Below, one piece after another: positions 8,645 to 17,728 of a DNA stretch of 64,000 nucleotides. This DNA comes from Actinoalloteichus fjordicus (lineage in GTDB: Bacteria; Actinomycetota; Actinomycetes; Mycobacteriales; Pseudonocardiaceae). Both the position numbers and the translations under genes were made by a program. The notes beneath the pieces are model-generated. The model searched no databases, was not told where the DNA came from, and saw only the letters and a list, made by a program, of their open reading frames with translations. The first letter of the stretch is position 1, and each line of letters opens with the position of its first letter. Location of the stretch: the NCBI RefSeq assembly GCF_001941625.1, contig NZ_CP016076.1:1674001-1738000 (forward strand), read 5' to 3'.

Positions 8645-10474
8645 GTGGCCGCTGAACGGGCCTACACCTTCTCTGACACCACTGCCGGCTACCTGGAGGA
8701 CTACCAGGACGGTCGCATCCGGTTACGCACCCTCGACGGCAGGCGCATCGCCCTGCAGCTGACCGAGAGCAGTTCCGGGCAGCTGCTGCGCAATCTCGGC
8801 GGGCCGCCGGTGGACGTCACCGGCAGCCTCGCCGATCACCTGCGGCCGGGCAGACTGCTCTTCGCCTACGGCCCGGTGTACCCCGAGGCCGACGGCCTGC
8901 GCTACCAGGTGAGCAGCCTGCTGTTCGTCGAGTCAGGGAACTCCGGCGACGACTTCGTCTTCGAGACCCCCGAGTGGTGGACCGACCAGCTGCGCGCACT
9001 GGCCGGGTTCTACCGCCGGGCACAGTTCGGCGCCGGGGAGGTCGACTTCGCCGACTACCGCACCGAGTTGCGGCTGGGCGGCGACAAGAACGGCCGACAC
9101 GTCCAGGAGACCGACACGATCTCGCGGCTGGTCTACGGGATGTCCTCGGCCTATCTGCTCACCGGCGAGGAGGACTTCCTCACCGTGGCCGACCGGGGTT
9201 CGGGGTATCTGCGGGAGCACATGCGCTTCGTCGACACCGAGCAGGACGTCACCTACTGGTACCACGGCATCGACGTCGACGGGATGCACGAGCGCAAGCT
9301 CTTCACCTCGGAGTTCGACGACGACTACCACGCGATCCCGGCGTACGAGCAGATCTATGCCCTCGTCGGCCTGGTGCAGACGTACCGGGTCACCGGCGAT
9401 CCCGCCATCCGACGCGACATCGAGGGCACGATCCGGCTCTTCCGTCGCTTCTTCGCCGACCCCAGACGGGGCGGGTACTTCTCGCACATCGACCCCGTGC
9501 GCCTGAGCCCGCACGAGGAGTCGCTCGGCCGCAACCGGTCCAGGAAGAACTGGAACTCGGTCGGTGATCACGCCCCCGCCTACCTGTTCAACCTGTACCT
9601 GGCGACCGGCGATCCGACCTACCGGGACATGCTCGAGCACACCTTCGACATGATCGTCTCGCACTTCCCGGACCGAGGTCCCGGCGGCAGCCCCTTCGTG
9701 CAGGAGCGATTCCACGAGGACTGGTCGCCCGACCGGGAGTGGGGCTGGCAGCAGGATCGCGCGGTGGTCGGGCACAACCTCAAGATCGCCTGGAACCTGA
9801 CCAGGATGAACGCCGCGGTGCCCAAGTTCGAGTACCAGCAGCTCGCCAGGCGCCTCGCAGAGACGATGCCCGCCATCGGCCGGGACCCGCAGCGCGGCGG
9901 CTGGTACGACGTCCTGGAACGGCAGCCGCGCGACGGCCGCCACGACTTCGTCTGGCACGACCGGAAGGCCTGGTGGCAGCAGGAACAGGCGATCCTGGCC
10001 TACCTGGTCCTCGCAGGCCACACCGGCGACGCCGATCACCTGCGGCACGCTCGCGAGGCCGAGGCGTTCTACAACGCCTTCTTCCTCGACCACGACGAGG
10101 GCGGCGTCTACTTCACGGTGCTCGCCGAGGGCCTGCCCTACCTGCTCGGCACCGAGCGGCTGAAGGGCAGCCACTCGATGAGCATGTACCACGCGGCCGA
10201 GCTGTGTTACCTGGCCACCGTCTACAGCAGACTCCTGGTGCGTCGCGAGCCGCTGGACCTGTGGTTCCGGCCGGGCCCCGACGCGGACTTCCCCGACGGA
10301 CTGCTGCGGGTGGCACCGGACGTGCTGCCGCCCGGCCGGACCGTGCTGGACCGGGTGCTGGTGGACGGCGAGCCGTTCACCGACTTCGACCCCGACGCGA
10401 TGGCCGTCCGGCTGCCGCGCAGCGCGAGTCCGCTCACCGTCCAGGCCCGGCTGCGCCCAGTGGAGGAACGGTGA
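8645..10474 (+). CDS. AGE-family (N-acylglucosamine 2-epimerase-like) protein
   Basis: 609 aa. Residues 1-105 form a beta-rich N-terminal domain (GYLEDYQDGRIRLRTLDGRR). The rest, from about 110 to 545, is a helical (alpha/alpha)6 barrel of the AGE/cellobiose-epimerase type, with repeated aromatic motifs (YWYHGIDVDG, WNSVGDHAPAYLF, GHNLKIAWNL, WWQQEQAILAYL) and a late conserved HSMSMYHAAELCY containing the candidate general acid/base His. Family enzymes interconvert free sugars at C2. GTG 8645 has GGAGG at 8634-8638. The stop overlaps the GTG start of the debranching enzyme (GTGA), so the two are co-translated. It is larger than classical AGE enzymes (about 400 aa); the sugar substrate is unknown. 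Confidence 0.75.
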   Translation: MAAERAYTFSDTTAGYLEDYQDGRIRLRTLDGRRIALQLTESSSGQLLRNLGGPPVDVTGSLADHLRPGRLLFAYGPVYPEADGLRYQVSSLLFVESGNSGDDFVFETPEWWTDQLRALAGFYRRAQFGAGEVDFADYRTELRLGGDKNGRHVQETDTISRLVYGMSSAYLLTGEEDFLTVADRGSGYLREHMRFVDTEQDVTYWYHGIDVDGMHERKLFTSEFDDDYHAIPAYEQIYALVGLVQTYRVTGDPAIRRDIEGTIRLFRRFFADPRRGGYFSHIDPVRLSPHEESLGRNRSRKNWNSVGDHAPAYLFNLYLATGDPTYRDMLEHTFDMIVSHFPDRGPGGSPFVQERFHEDWSPDREWGWQQDRAVVGHNLKIAWNLTRMNAAVPKFEYQQLARRLAETMPAIGRDPQRGGWYDVLERQPRDGRHDFVWHDRKAWWQQEQAILAYLVLAGHTGDADHLRHAREAEAFYNAFFLDHDEGGVYFTVLAEGLPYLLGTERLKGSHSMSMYHAAELCYLATVYSRLLVRREPLDLWFRPGPDADFPDGLLRVAPDVLPPGRTVLDRVLVDGEPFTDFDPDAMAVRLPRSASPLTVQARLRPVEER

Positions 10475-12741
10475 CCAGGACGACGACCTCCGCCGTCGGC
10501 GCGGGCTCGGGAGCTGCCGCCTCCCGGACACAGCAGGCGGGCAGGGGCGGCGCCCTGGTCGTCGGCTCCGACGTGCCCGCCGTCGCCTCGGGCGGGCGGC
10601 CTGCCGCTGGAGCGGATGAGCGGCTCGCCGCTGGAGCCGACGGGCGGCCCGAGATCTCCGCCGTCCGCTGGGTCGACGGCTTCCGCATCGTCCGAGGCAG
10701 ACCGCTGCCCCTCGGCGCGACGGCGACGGCGACGGGCATCAACTTCGCGGTCGCCTCGGCGACCGCGACCAGGATGATCCTGGTGCTGCTCGACCCGGAA
10801 CGCGGCTCCGTACTGGGCGAGATCCCGTTTCCCGACGACTATCGGGTGGGCGACGTCTTCGCCATGACGGTGCTCGGTCTCGACCCGGACCTGGTGCACT
10901 ACGCACTGCGGGTCGACGGTCCGGCCCATGCGCCGGGCGCCCGATTCGATCCCGACGCACTGCTGCTCGATCCCCATGCCCGGCTGCTGGCAGGCGGCGA
11001 GCGATGGGGCGAGCGGCCCCGGTACCGAGGCAAGGTCCTCGGCGCCGCCGGATCGGACTTCGACTGGGGCGAGGACCGCAGGCCCCGGTTGCCCGCCGCC
11101 GACCTGGTGATCTACGAACTGCACGTCCGAGGCTTCACCCGAGACGACTCCGCCGGAGTCGACGCACCGGGAACCTATGCCGGACTGCGGGAGAAGATCC
11201 CCTATCTGCGGGAACTCGGCGTGAACTGCGTCGAGCTGCTGCCGGTGTTCGAGTTCGACGAGACCGAGAACACCCACCGGGACCCGACCACCGGCGCGCC
11301 CCTGCTCAACAGCTGGGGTTACAGCCCGATCGGCTTCTTCTCGCCGAAGACCGGCTATGCCGCCGACCCGGCCGAGGACGGCGCGGCCAGGGAGCTGAAG
11401 GAACTGGTCAAGGCGCTGCATGCCGCCGGGCTCGAGGTGATCCTCGACGTCGTGTTCAACCACACCGGCGAGGGCGATCATCGGGGTCCGACGCTGTCCT
11501 TCCGAGGCATCGACAACGCCACGTACTATCTGTTGACCCCGGAGGGCTACTACCAGAACTACAGCGGCACCGGGAACACCCTGAACTGCAACCATCCGGT
11601 CGTGCGGAGCTTCATCGCCGACTGCCTGCGGTACTGGGCGGTGGAGTACCACATCGACGGCTTCCGCTTCGACCTCGCCTCGATCCTGTCGCGGGGCACC
11701 GACGGGTCGCCGATGGAGAATCCGCCGTTGCTGGAGGAGCTGGCCCATGATCCGGTGCTGGCCGACTGCAGGCTCATCGCCGAGGCCTGGGACGCGGCAG
11801 GCCTCTATCAGGTCGGCAGCTTCCCCGCCTACGGGCGTTGGATGGAGTGGAACGGCCGCTATCGGGACACGCTGCGGCGCTTCCTGGTGGGCAGACCGGA
11901 CAGCGCGGGCGAACTGGCCGCCCGGCTGGTCGGCTCGCCCGATCTCTACGCGGGGCGGGGCACTGGGGCCTCGGTCAACTTCGTCACCTGCCACGACGGC
12001 TTCACCCTCGCGGACTGGGTCTCCTACGACCACAAGCACAACGAGGCCAACGGCGAGGACGGCCGCGACGGCGGCGAGGACGACGCGAGCTGGAACCACG
12101 GACACGAGGGCCCGACCGACGATCCGGAGATCCGCGCGCTCCGGGGCAGGCAGACCCGCAATGCGCTGCTTCTGCTGCTGATGAGCAACGGCGTGCCCAT
12201 GCTGCTCGCAGGCGACGAGTTCGGCCGGACTCAGCAGGGCAACAACAACGCCTATGGCCAGGACAACGAGATCACCTGGGTGGACTGGGCCGCGGCGGCC
12301 GGTCACACCGACCTGATCCGCTTCGTCCGGCGCTGCATCGACTTCCGGCTGGCGCACCCGGTGCTGCGGCGTGCCGCGCATCCGCAGGGGCAGACCCCGC
12401 CGGGATGGCAGTACCCGGAGGTGAGCTGGCACGGCGCCAGGCCGTGGGAGCCGGACTGGTCACCGGGATCGAGTCTGGTGGCGATGATGCTGCACGAGAA
12501 GGCAGACGACGGGCGCACCGACACCGTGTTCGTGGCGGCCAACGCCCATGCGGAGCAGCGGATCGTCACGCCCCCGGCCGCGCCTGCGGGAACCGGCTGG
12601 CATCTCTTCGCCGACACCGGCCGAGCTCAGGCCGCCGCCGAGGCGGGGGAGGAACCCGCCTGGGCAGGGCCGGAGCTGACGTTGACGGCGAGATCGGCGG
12701 TCGTGCTGGTGGCACGACCCGACGGAAGTGAGGACACATGA
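10471..12741 (+). CDS. glgX: Glycogen debranching enzyme / isoamylase family (GlgX-TreX type)
   Basis: 756 aa. A low-complexity N-terminal tail of about 65 residues is followed by an early-set domain (about 75-180, RPLPLGATATATGINFAVAS) and the GH13 barrel (about 200-610). Catalytic residues are visible: nucleophile Asp401 in DGFRFDLAS, acid Glu438 in IAEAWD and Asp509 in TCHDGFT. The NSWGYSPIGFFSPKTGY and NHTGEGDHRGPTLSFRGIDN blocks are typical of isoamylase/GlgX enzymes, which cut alpha-1,6 branches in glycogen. It is coupled by GTGA overlap to the AGE-like gene and by ATGA overlap to the STAS gene. Confidence 0.9.
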   Translation: MTRTTTSAVGAGSGAAASRTQQAGRGGALVVGSDVPAVASGGRPAAGADERLAAGADGRPEISAVRWVDGFRIVRGRPLPLGATATATGINFAVASATATRMILVLLDPERGSVLGEIPFPDDYRVGDVFAMTVLGLDPDLVHYALRVDGPAHAPGARFDPDALLLDPHARLLAGGERWGERPRYRGKVLGAAGSDFDWGEDRRPRLPAADLVIYELHVRGFTRDDSAGVDAPGTYAGLREKIPYLRELGVNCVELLPVFEFDETENTHRDPTTGAPLLNSWGYSPIGFFSPKTGYAADPAEDGAARELKELVKALHAAGLEVILDVVFNHTGEGDHRGPTLSFRGIDNATYYLLTPEGYYQNYSGTGNTLNCNHPVVRSFIADCLRYWAVEYHIDGFRFDLASILSRGTDGSPMENPPLLEELAHDPVLADCRLIAEAWDAAGLYQVGSFPAYGRWMEWNGRYRDTLRRFLVGRPDSAGELAARLVGSPDLYAGRGTGASVNFVTCHDGFTLADWVSYDHKHNEANGEDGRDGGEDDASWNHGHEGPTDDPEIRALRGRQTRNALLLLLMSNGVPMLLAGDEFGRTQQGNNNAYGQDNEITWVDWAAAAGHTDLIRFVRRCIDFRLAHPVLRRAAHPQGQTPPGWQYPEVSWHGARPWEPDWSPGSSLVAMMLHEKADDGRTDTVFVAANAHAEQRIVTPPAAPAGTGWHLFADTGRAQAAAEAGEEPAWAGPELTLTARSAVVLVARPDGSEDT

Positions 12742-13061
12742 GCTTCGAGGCGTATCTCGGATTCACCGAGGGGACGGCCACGATCCACCTCGCGGGCGAG
12801 CTGGGCGAGAGTTCGACACCGGTCTTCCGGTCGCTGGTGGACCAGGCGGGCACTCGACCATTAGAGCGCCTGGTGCTGCAGATGAGCGCGTTGCGGTCGA
12901 TCTCCTCGGCAGGCGTCCGTGCCCTGGTATGGGCGCACCAGATGATGGGACCGCGCGTGGAGATCATTCTCGTCGGTGCCCGTGCGGAGGTGCGGGAGAC
13001 GATCCGATTGGCTGGATTCGATCACTCCATCACGATCGCGACGGCAGGTAGCAGCGCCTGA
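12738..13061 (+). CDS. STAS-domain anti-sigma-factor antagonist
   Basis: 107 aa, a single STAS domain. The pattern YLGFTEGTATIHLAGELGE-S and the LQMSALRSISSAGVRAL loop match the SpoIIAA family; the Ser in SISSAG is the usual phosphorylation site of the partner-switching mechanism. Such proteins release a sigma factor by binding its anti-sigma kinase when dephosphorylated. The ATG overlaps the glgX stop, so a signalling protein is translationally tied to a glycogen enzyme. No anti-sigma kinase lies next to it; a PP2C phosphatase at 18196 is 5 kb away on the other strand and is of the PstP type, so a direct link is unproven. Confidence 0.85.
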   Translation: MSFEAYLGFTEGTATIHLAGELGESSTPVFRSLVDQAGTRPLERLVLQMSALRSISSAGVRALVWAHQMMGPRVEIILVGARAEVRETIRLAGFDHSITIATAGSSA

Positions 13062-13099
13062 ACCTGCCCGCGCGAGTTGATTTCCTCCGGGGGAGCATG

Positions 13100-13126
13100 G
13101 CCCATTCGGCCGACGGCCGAATGGGC
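13100..13126. terminator. Terminator hairpin after the STAS gene
   Basis: GCCCATTCGGCC (13100-13111) pairs perfectly with GGCCGAATGGGC (13115-13126) around a 3-base loop, 39 bp after the STAS stop. It fits a terminator for the 7945-13061 operon. Confidence 0.7.
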
Positions 13127-13255
13127 GCCGTCGGAGGCTGTCGACCTATGTCGAGGCATTCGTGAGCACCAGCCCTGTCGGGGCCGATGTCGGGGCGCCC
13201 GGACCGCCGGCCCGCCGGCCGCAGACTGTTGACCATCGATCACTGTCCGTCCATA

Positions 13256-13289
13256 CGCGGCGGGGCTGAATCAATTCGGCCCCGCCGCG
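13256..13289. terminator. Second hairpin downstream of the STAS gene
   Basis: CGCGGCGGGGC (13256-13266) pairs with GCCCCGCCGCG (13279-13289). Inside it GAAT/ATTC adds four more pairs after one mismatch. It is a backup terminator at the border to AT-richer DNA. Confidence 0.6.
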
Positions 13290-13889
13290 TCGCTCGTGGT
13301 GCGGGCCGGGTTCGATGAACTATTTCTCATTGGCTGTTCTTCTTTCTTGGCCGGCGATTTGTCGGCTGATCGCCGGGTCGCATTCACCGGTTCGCCTGTC
13401 GTGGTGGTCCTTGGCCGTTTGGCCCGCTTACCCGTCGGTAGCAATCGGGAGCCGGCTGAGATGTGGCCCACAGCGGGTGCTTCCCTGTGGCGGGCACCCG
13501 AGACAGTTGGTTGCACAGGCAACAATTGCCGTGTGCGGAGAGTATGCGAACCACTACGACGATCGGGGGCCGCACTCCTCCTCGTGCGGGCTTGATCGGG
13601 CGGTGAACGGCGCCCTGACGTGTGCGGATCGTGATCGTCTGGGGCTTATGAAACCATGTTGATGTCGACGGCAAATCGCTCTGCCCATGCATGATTGCGA
13701 CACCAGGGTGACGACTCAACAGGCTATATTACGGAGAGTGATAATAGATTCCGCCGCTCGGCGGAGTCTTTCAACTTCCGGGCTAGGAAGCGGCCCGGAC
13801 AGATCAAGGCGACTTCGTGAGGTGTAGCTTGCCGTAGTGCTTACTCTTACGGAGTATTAAACCGAGCTGCTCGTGCTTGTAAGACTGGG
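13290..13889. other. AT-richer intergenic DNA upstream of the transposase-like gene
   Basis: No recognisable gene. Base composition drops clearly compared with the flanks (for example AACTATTTCTCATTGGCTG and ATATTACGGAGAGTGATAAT). Predicted frames have no family resemblance. A hairpin at 13747-13768 (GATTCCGCCG / CGGCGGAGTC) followed by TTT precedes the transposase-like gene. This is probably transferred DNA or a decayed element flank. No terminal inverted repeats could be paired across the gene. Confidence 0.45.
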
Positions 13890-15110
13890 GTGAGGATGAC
13901 CGGATACAGTTTGAAGTCTTCTCTTTCGCTGGCCAGAAGTGACGACGTCTCGCGATTCGCTGCGCAGGCCTTCAGTTCGCTCCCGCGGGCTGACCAGCGA
14001 CGTTGGGCTGAAGTGTACCTGCGTGGGCTGCTGCTGGGAAAGGGTAGGAAGTCCGTCAAGCGGATGGCTGAGGAAGTGCTCGCGATGCCTGCTGCGCAGT
14101 CGCTTCAGCAGTTCATCAACCAGAGTCCGTGGGACTGGACGGCAGTCCGTCGATGGCTGGCCAAGGAGGCCGCCGCGCAACTCTCGCCACGTGCCTGGGT
14201 GATCGAGAACACGGTGATACCCAAGCGTGGCACGCATTCTGTCGGCGTGGAACGCAGATTCGTTCCCAGTGAGGGAAAGGCGGTCAATTGTCAGGTCGGG
14301 ATGGGCTTGTTCCTGGCCTCCGAGTATGCCAGCGTCCCGGTTGACTGGCGTATCGTGCTGTCGCCGAGATGGACCGAGGACGCTACCAGAAGGAATCGAG
14401 CTTATATTCCCGAATCGGTACACTCGAAGGACGAGTGGGAGTATGTGCTCGACATGATCGACGAGGTCGGGTTGGACTGGGAGTCCGCTGCGGCACCGGT
14501 ACTGGCCGATCTCCGGGGAATGGGAGATCCGGGCCGACTCATCGCGGGCCTCGGGGAACGTGGTGTCAATTTCGTGGTGCGAGTCAGCGCCACCCAAGAA
14601 GTGATCGGCGGGCCCCATCTGGCCGCCGTGCGGCCCACTGACGTGCCGCGCCAGGAACGACGTGTGACAGCGCAGGAGTACCTGCGGACCATGGACTCCC
14701 GCCATCGCCAGGTGATCGACTGGTGGGGCGGAGAGCCGGGCCGACCGCGTCGAGCGCGACTCACCTCCGTGCCGGTACGACTGCCCTCGCTGGGGGCGGG
14801 GCGGTCGCCGAGCGTCGTCGAGAGATCGGCCCTGCGTCTGGTGGGTGTCCGGCCGACGGACGGCATGAGTCAGGGCAGCGTTTGGCTGACCAATCTGACC
14901 GAACAGCGGACGTCCGAGGTGATGTCGCTGACCAGGCTTCAGCATCGGGCCCGGGCGGACCTGCACACCCTGCAGGACGAGTTCGGGCTGCGTGACTTCG
15001 AGGGCCGCTCGTATCGGGGCTGGCACCATCACGTCACGCTCGTCTCCGCCGCGTTCGCGCACTCCCGTTTCGCCAAGGGCGCGGACCTGCACGTTCGGCA
15101 GTCCTCCTGA
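13890..15110 (+). CDS. IS701-family transposase-like protein with altered active site
   Basis: 406 aa. The DDE-fold landmarks of the IS701 family are present: a segment normally reading W-IDDTGFPKKGTHSVGV, then VDWRI-LSPRW, the VLAD strand and the EGRSYRGWHHHVTL block. In this protein the first motif reads WVIENTVIPKRGTHSVGV, so the first catalytic Asp is Glu106 (with Asn107). Asp207 and Glu371 appear retained, although the second motif lacks the usual VYG. This suggests an inactive or domesticated protein. A GTG at 13890 or ATG at 13896 may start it. AT-rich DNA precedes it and no terminal repeats were found. Confidence 0.8.
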   Translation: MRMTGYSLKSSLSLARSDDVSRFAAQAFSSLPRADQRRWAEVYLRGLLLGKGRKSVKRMAEEVLAMPAAQSLQQFINQSPWDWTAVRRWLAKEAAAQLSPRAWVIENTVIPKRGTHSVGVERRFVPSEGKAVNCQVGMGLFLASEYASVPVDWRIVLSPRWTEDATRRNRAYIPESVHSKDEWEYVLDMIDEVGLDWESAAAPVLADLRGMGDPGRLIAGLGERGVNFVVRVSATQEVIGGPHLAAVRPTDVPRQERRVTAQEYLRTMDSRHRQVIDWWGGEPGRPRRARLTSVPVRLPSLGAGRSPSVVERSALRLVGVRPTDGMSQGSVWLTNLTEQRTSEVMSLTRLQHRARADLHTLQDEFGLRDFEGRSYRGWHHHVTLVSAAFAHSRFAKGADLHVRQSS

Positions 15111-15393
15111 CGTCTTCTGCTGACGTCTCGCACCACCGCTGACCACTGGTCGGTCACCGAATGTCGACGGCGACGCTCGGTGGGCGACCGCCTTGCCTGC
15201 CGTGGCGAGGTCGTCGGACGGGCGTTGCCCGATCGACGACTTCGCCACCGGCGTCCCGGCGGACGCCCCCTTTCTGATCGCGGCGCCCTGCGGGTCCCGG
15301 TCGCCTCCGTCTCGCCATTCGGCGCGGCTCCGCCGTCGTCCCTGGTCAACGGCATGTCTGCGCGTCGCAGCGACTGCTTTTGCTCAACTGTGC

Positions 15394-15399
15394 TAACTT
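15394..15399 (+). promoter_or_regulatory. Leaderless -10 promoter element of the TetR gene
   Basis: TAACTT lies exactly 6 bases before the ATG at 15406 and no ribosome site is present, so transcription would begin at the start codon. Three TGCT(C/A)A copies at 15381, 15391 and 15401 surround it and may be operator half-sites. Confidence 0.5.
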
Positions 15400-15405
15400 C
15401 TGCTC

Positions 15406-16020
15406 ATGCAAGCAAAGTCTGATTCGGGCGAGCTGACCGTGACCGAACGCGCCCGGCGGACCCAGATCATCGCCGCCGCGATCGAGACCGTCGCAGAGCT
15501 GGGGTACTCGCGCGCCACCTATCGGCAGATCGCGGCGCGGGCGGGGCTGAGCAGTACCGGCCTGATCTCCTACCACTTCGCCAACCGCGCGGAGCTGGTC
15601 ACGGAGGTCGTTCGCGACGTGCTCGCCCGGTTCGGTGCCTTCGTGGTGGAGCGGCTCGACGAGCACGAGACCGCGCCCGAGCAGCTGCGGGCGTTCCTCA
15701 CCGCGCAGATCGACTTCTCCCGTGGCAACCGCGCCTCGATGCTGGCGCTGCGGCGTATCCAGGCCGACACCGAGATCACCGACTCGCAGACTCGGACGTT
15801 CGCCGAGCTGGTCGAGTCCGACCACGCCGCCCTCGCCGAGCTGCTGCGCCAGGGCATCCGGCGCGGGGAATTCCGCGACTTCGACCCCGATGCGATGGCG
15901 CTCTTCGTCTTCGCGCTGCGCGACGGGGTGCTGTCGCGGCTGCACGACGCGGCGCCCGCCGAACTCGACGTCATCAGACAGGAGCTCGCGACCATGATCG
16001 ATCTCGCCACCAGGAGGTGA
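15406..16020 (+). CDS. TetR-family transcriptional regulator
   Basis: 204 aa. The N-terminal helix-turn-helix (residues about 14-60, RARRTQIIAAAIETVAELGYSRATYRQIAARAGLSSTGLISYHF) is a textbook TetR domain. The ligand domain follows to about 200. The gene appears leaderless (TAACTT 6 bases before ATG). Its stop is directly followed by the esterase lipoprotein gene, so it probably controls its own operon and that esterase. The inducer is unknown. Confidence 0.92.
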   Translation: MQAKSDSGELTVTERARRTQIIAAAIETVAELGYSRATYRQIAARAGLSSTGLISYHFANRAELVTEVVRDVLARFGAFVVERLDEHETAPEQLRAFLTAQIDFSRGNRASMLALRRIQADTEITDSQTRTFAELVESDHAALAELLRQGIRRGEFRDFDPDAMALFVFALRDGVLSRLHDAAPAELDVIRQELATMIDLATRR

Positions 16021-16022
16021 CC

Positions 16023-17639
16023 ATGACGCACCCGCGACCGATCCGCTGGGCAGCGGCGGCAGCAGGTGCCCTGCTGCTCACCGGATGCGCGAACCACACC
16101 GCCGTCGACGCGAGTCAGGAGACACCGATGAGCGATGACCTGGTCACCGTCGACACCGGCCCGATCCGAGGCGTGGTGGCCGATGACCACCGACGCTTCC
16201 AGGGCATCCCGTATGCCGCCGCGCCCACGGGCGAGAATCGATGGGCGCCGCCGCGGCCCGCGCCGTCCTGGTCGGAGGTGCGTGACGCCACCGAACCGGG
16301 CTCGCCGTGCCCGCAGATCGGCGCCTCCTACGCCGACACCGGGAGCACCGACGAGGACTGTCTGGTCCTCAACGTGACCACGCCGATGGGCGACGCCGAG
16401 CCCCGGCCGGTCATGGTGTGGCTGCACGGTGACGGCGCGGTCGGCTCCGGAGACCTGTTTGACGGCACTCGGCTCGCCGTGGACGGCGACGTCGTGGTCG
16501 TGACGGTGAACTACCGGCTCGGCCTCTTCGGCGGCTTCGGGCTGCCCGGCCTGGCGGACTCCGGCACCTTCGGTCTCCAGGACCAGCGCGCGGCCCTGGA
16601 ATGGGTGCAGCGCAACGCGGCGGCCTTCGGCGGCGACCCCGACAACGTCACCCTCTTCGGGGTCTCCTACGGCGCCACCGCCACCAGCGCTCACCTGGTT
16701 TCCCCGGACTCGCAGGGCCTGTTCCATCGTGCGATCCTGCAGAGCGGCTTCCCGCTGATGGACGCGCCTGCCGGCTCGGTCTTCCCCGGCGTGCCCGCCT
16801 TGCCCTGGTTCGGCTGGACCAGCTCCGAACAGGCCGAGGCGCTCGGCTCGATGCTGGCTGGGGAACTGGGCTGTGCCGACCCGGCGGCTGCGCTGGAGTG
16901 TCTGCGGGCGTTGCCGGTCGAGACACTGCTCGACTATCCCCAGGTGATGAACATGTTCCAGCAGATGGCCTATGACAACGACGTCCTGCCCGGCGTACCG
17001 GGCGATCTGCTGGCCGCAGGCGACTTCGCGGCGGTGCCGGTGCTCTCCGGCGCGACCCGCGACGAACACCGCACCTTCGTCGGCACCTTCCGTGACCTGA
17101 TCGGGCAGCCGGTGACGGCGGAGCAGTACCCGGACCTGCTGGTGGAGGCCTTCGGTACCGACGCGGCACTCGTGGCGGCCGAGTACCCGCTGTCCGACTA
17201 CGCATCGCCGAGTCTGGCGTTCGCGACGGTGCTGACCGACCGGATGTGGGCCCTCTCGACCTTCCGGCACAACGGCATGTTCGCGGCGAAGGTGCCGACC
17301 TATGCCTACGAGTTCGCCGACTCCGACGCTCCCAGCGAGATCCCCTTCCCGGCGGACCTGCCATCGGGGGCGTTCCACAGCGCCGAGACGAGCTACCTGT
17401 TTCGCTCCGCGGATTTCGTGGAGCTGCTCACCCCGGCGCAGCTCGTGCTCTCCGACCAGATGATCTCCTACTGGACGAACTTCGCCCGGTCCGGTGACCC
17501 CAATGGCGTAGGCCTGCCCGACTGGGCGCCGTTCGACGAGGCGGACAACGTCTTGTCGCTGGCCCCCGGCGACGCCGGGATCGCGCCGGTCGACTACGTC
17601 GCCGAACATCGGCTCGACTTCTGGCGCGACATCGCCTGA
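16023..17639 (+). CDS. Type-B carboxylesterase, predicted lipoprotein
   Basis: 538 aa. An N-terminal signal ends in a lipobox LLLTGC at about residue 19-24, so it should be anchored on the outer face of the membrane. The carboxylesterase signatures RFQGIPYAAAPTGENRWAPP, EDCLVLNV and VNYRLGLFG are clear. The nucleophile motif is GVSYGA (Ser215), unlike the usual GESAGG. Glu in TRDEHRTF and His in GAFHSAE complete the triad. I chose ATG 16023 because AGGAGG (16012-16017) lies 5 bases before it; a GTG six bases earlier overlaps that site. It is transcribed with the TetR gene. Substrate unknown. Confidence 0.88.
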   Translation: MTHPRPIRWAAAAAGALLLTGCANHTAVDASQETPMSDDLVTVDTGPIRGVVADDHRRFQGIPYAAAPTGENRWAPPRPAPSWSEVRDATEPGSPCPQIGASYADTGSTDEDCLVLNVTTPMGDAEPRPVMVWLHGDGAVGSGDLFDGTRLAVDGDVVVVTVNYRLGLFGGFGLPGLADSGTFGLQDQRAALEWVQRNAAAFGGDPDNVTLFGVSYGATATSAHLVSPDSQGLFHRAILQSGFPLMDAPAGSVFPGVPALPWFGWTSSEQAEALGSMLAGELGCADPAAALECLRALPVETLLDYPQVMNMFQQMAYDNDVLPGVPGDLLAAGDFAAVPVLSGATRDEHRTFVGTFRDLIGQPVTAEQYPDLLVEAFGTDAALVAAEYPLSDYASPSLAFATVLTDRMWALSTFRHNGMFAAKVPTYAYEFADSDAPSEIPFPADLPSGAFHSAETSYLFRSADFVELLTPAQLVLSDQMISYWTNFARSGDPNGVGLPDWAPFDEADNVLSLAPGDAGIAPVDYVAEHRLDFWRDIA

Positions 17640-17728
17640 GGCTGAGCCGGGCGCGACGATGCGGGCGGCGTGACGGTGCGTCGCCCGCGTCGTCGGCGGT
17701 CCCGGCCGTACGCCTACGGTCTGCGGAC

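Noticed and set aside
9739-12741. Plus-strand frame of 1000 codons starting inside the AGE-like gene
   Set aside because: Only the part from GTG 10471 is GlgX. The first 244 codons are an out-of-frame reading of the AGE-like gene.
15570-17609. Minus-strand frame of 679 codons opposite the TetR and esterase genes
   Set aside because: The plus strand has textbook TetR and carboxylesterase motifs; the antisense product has none.
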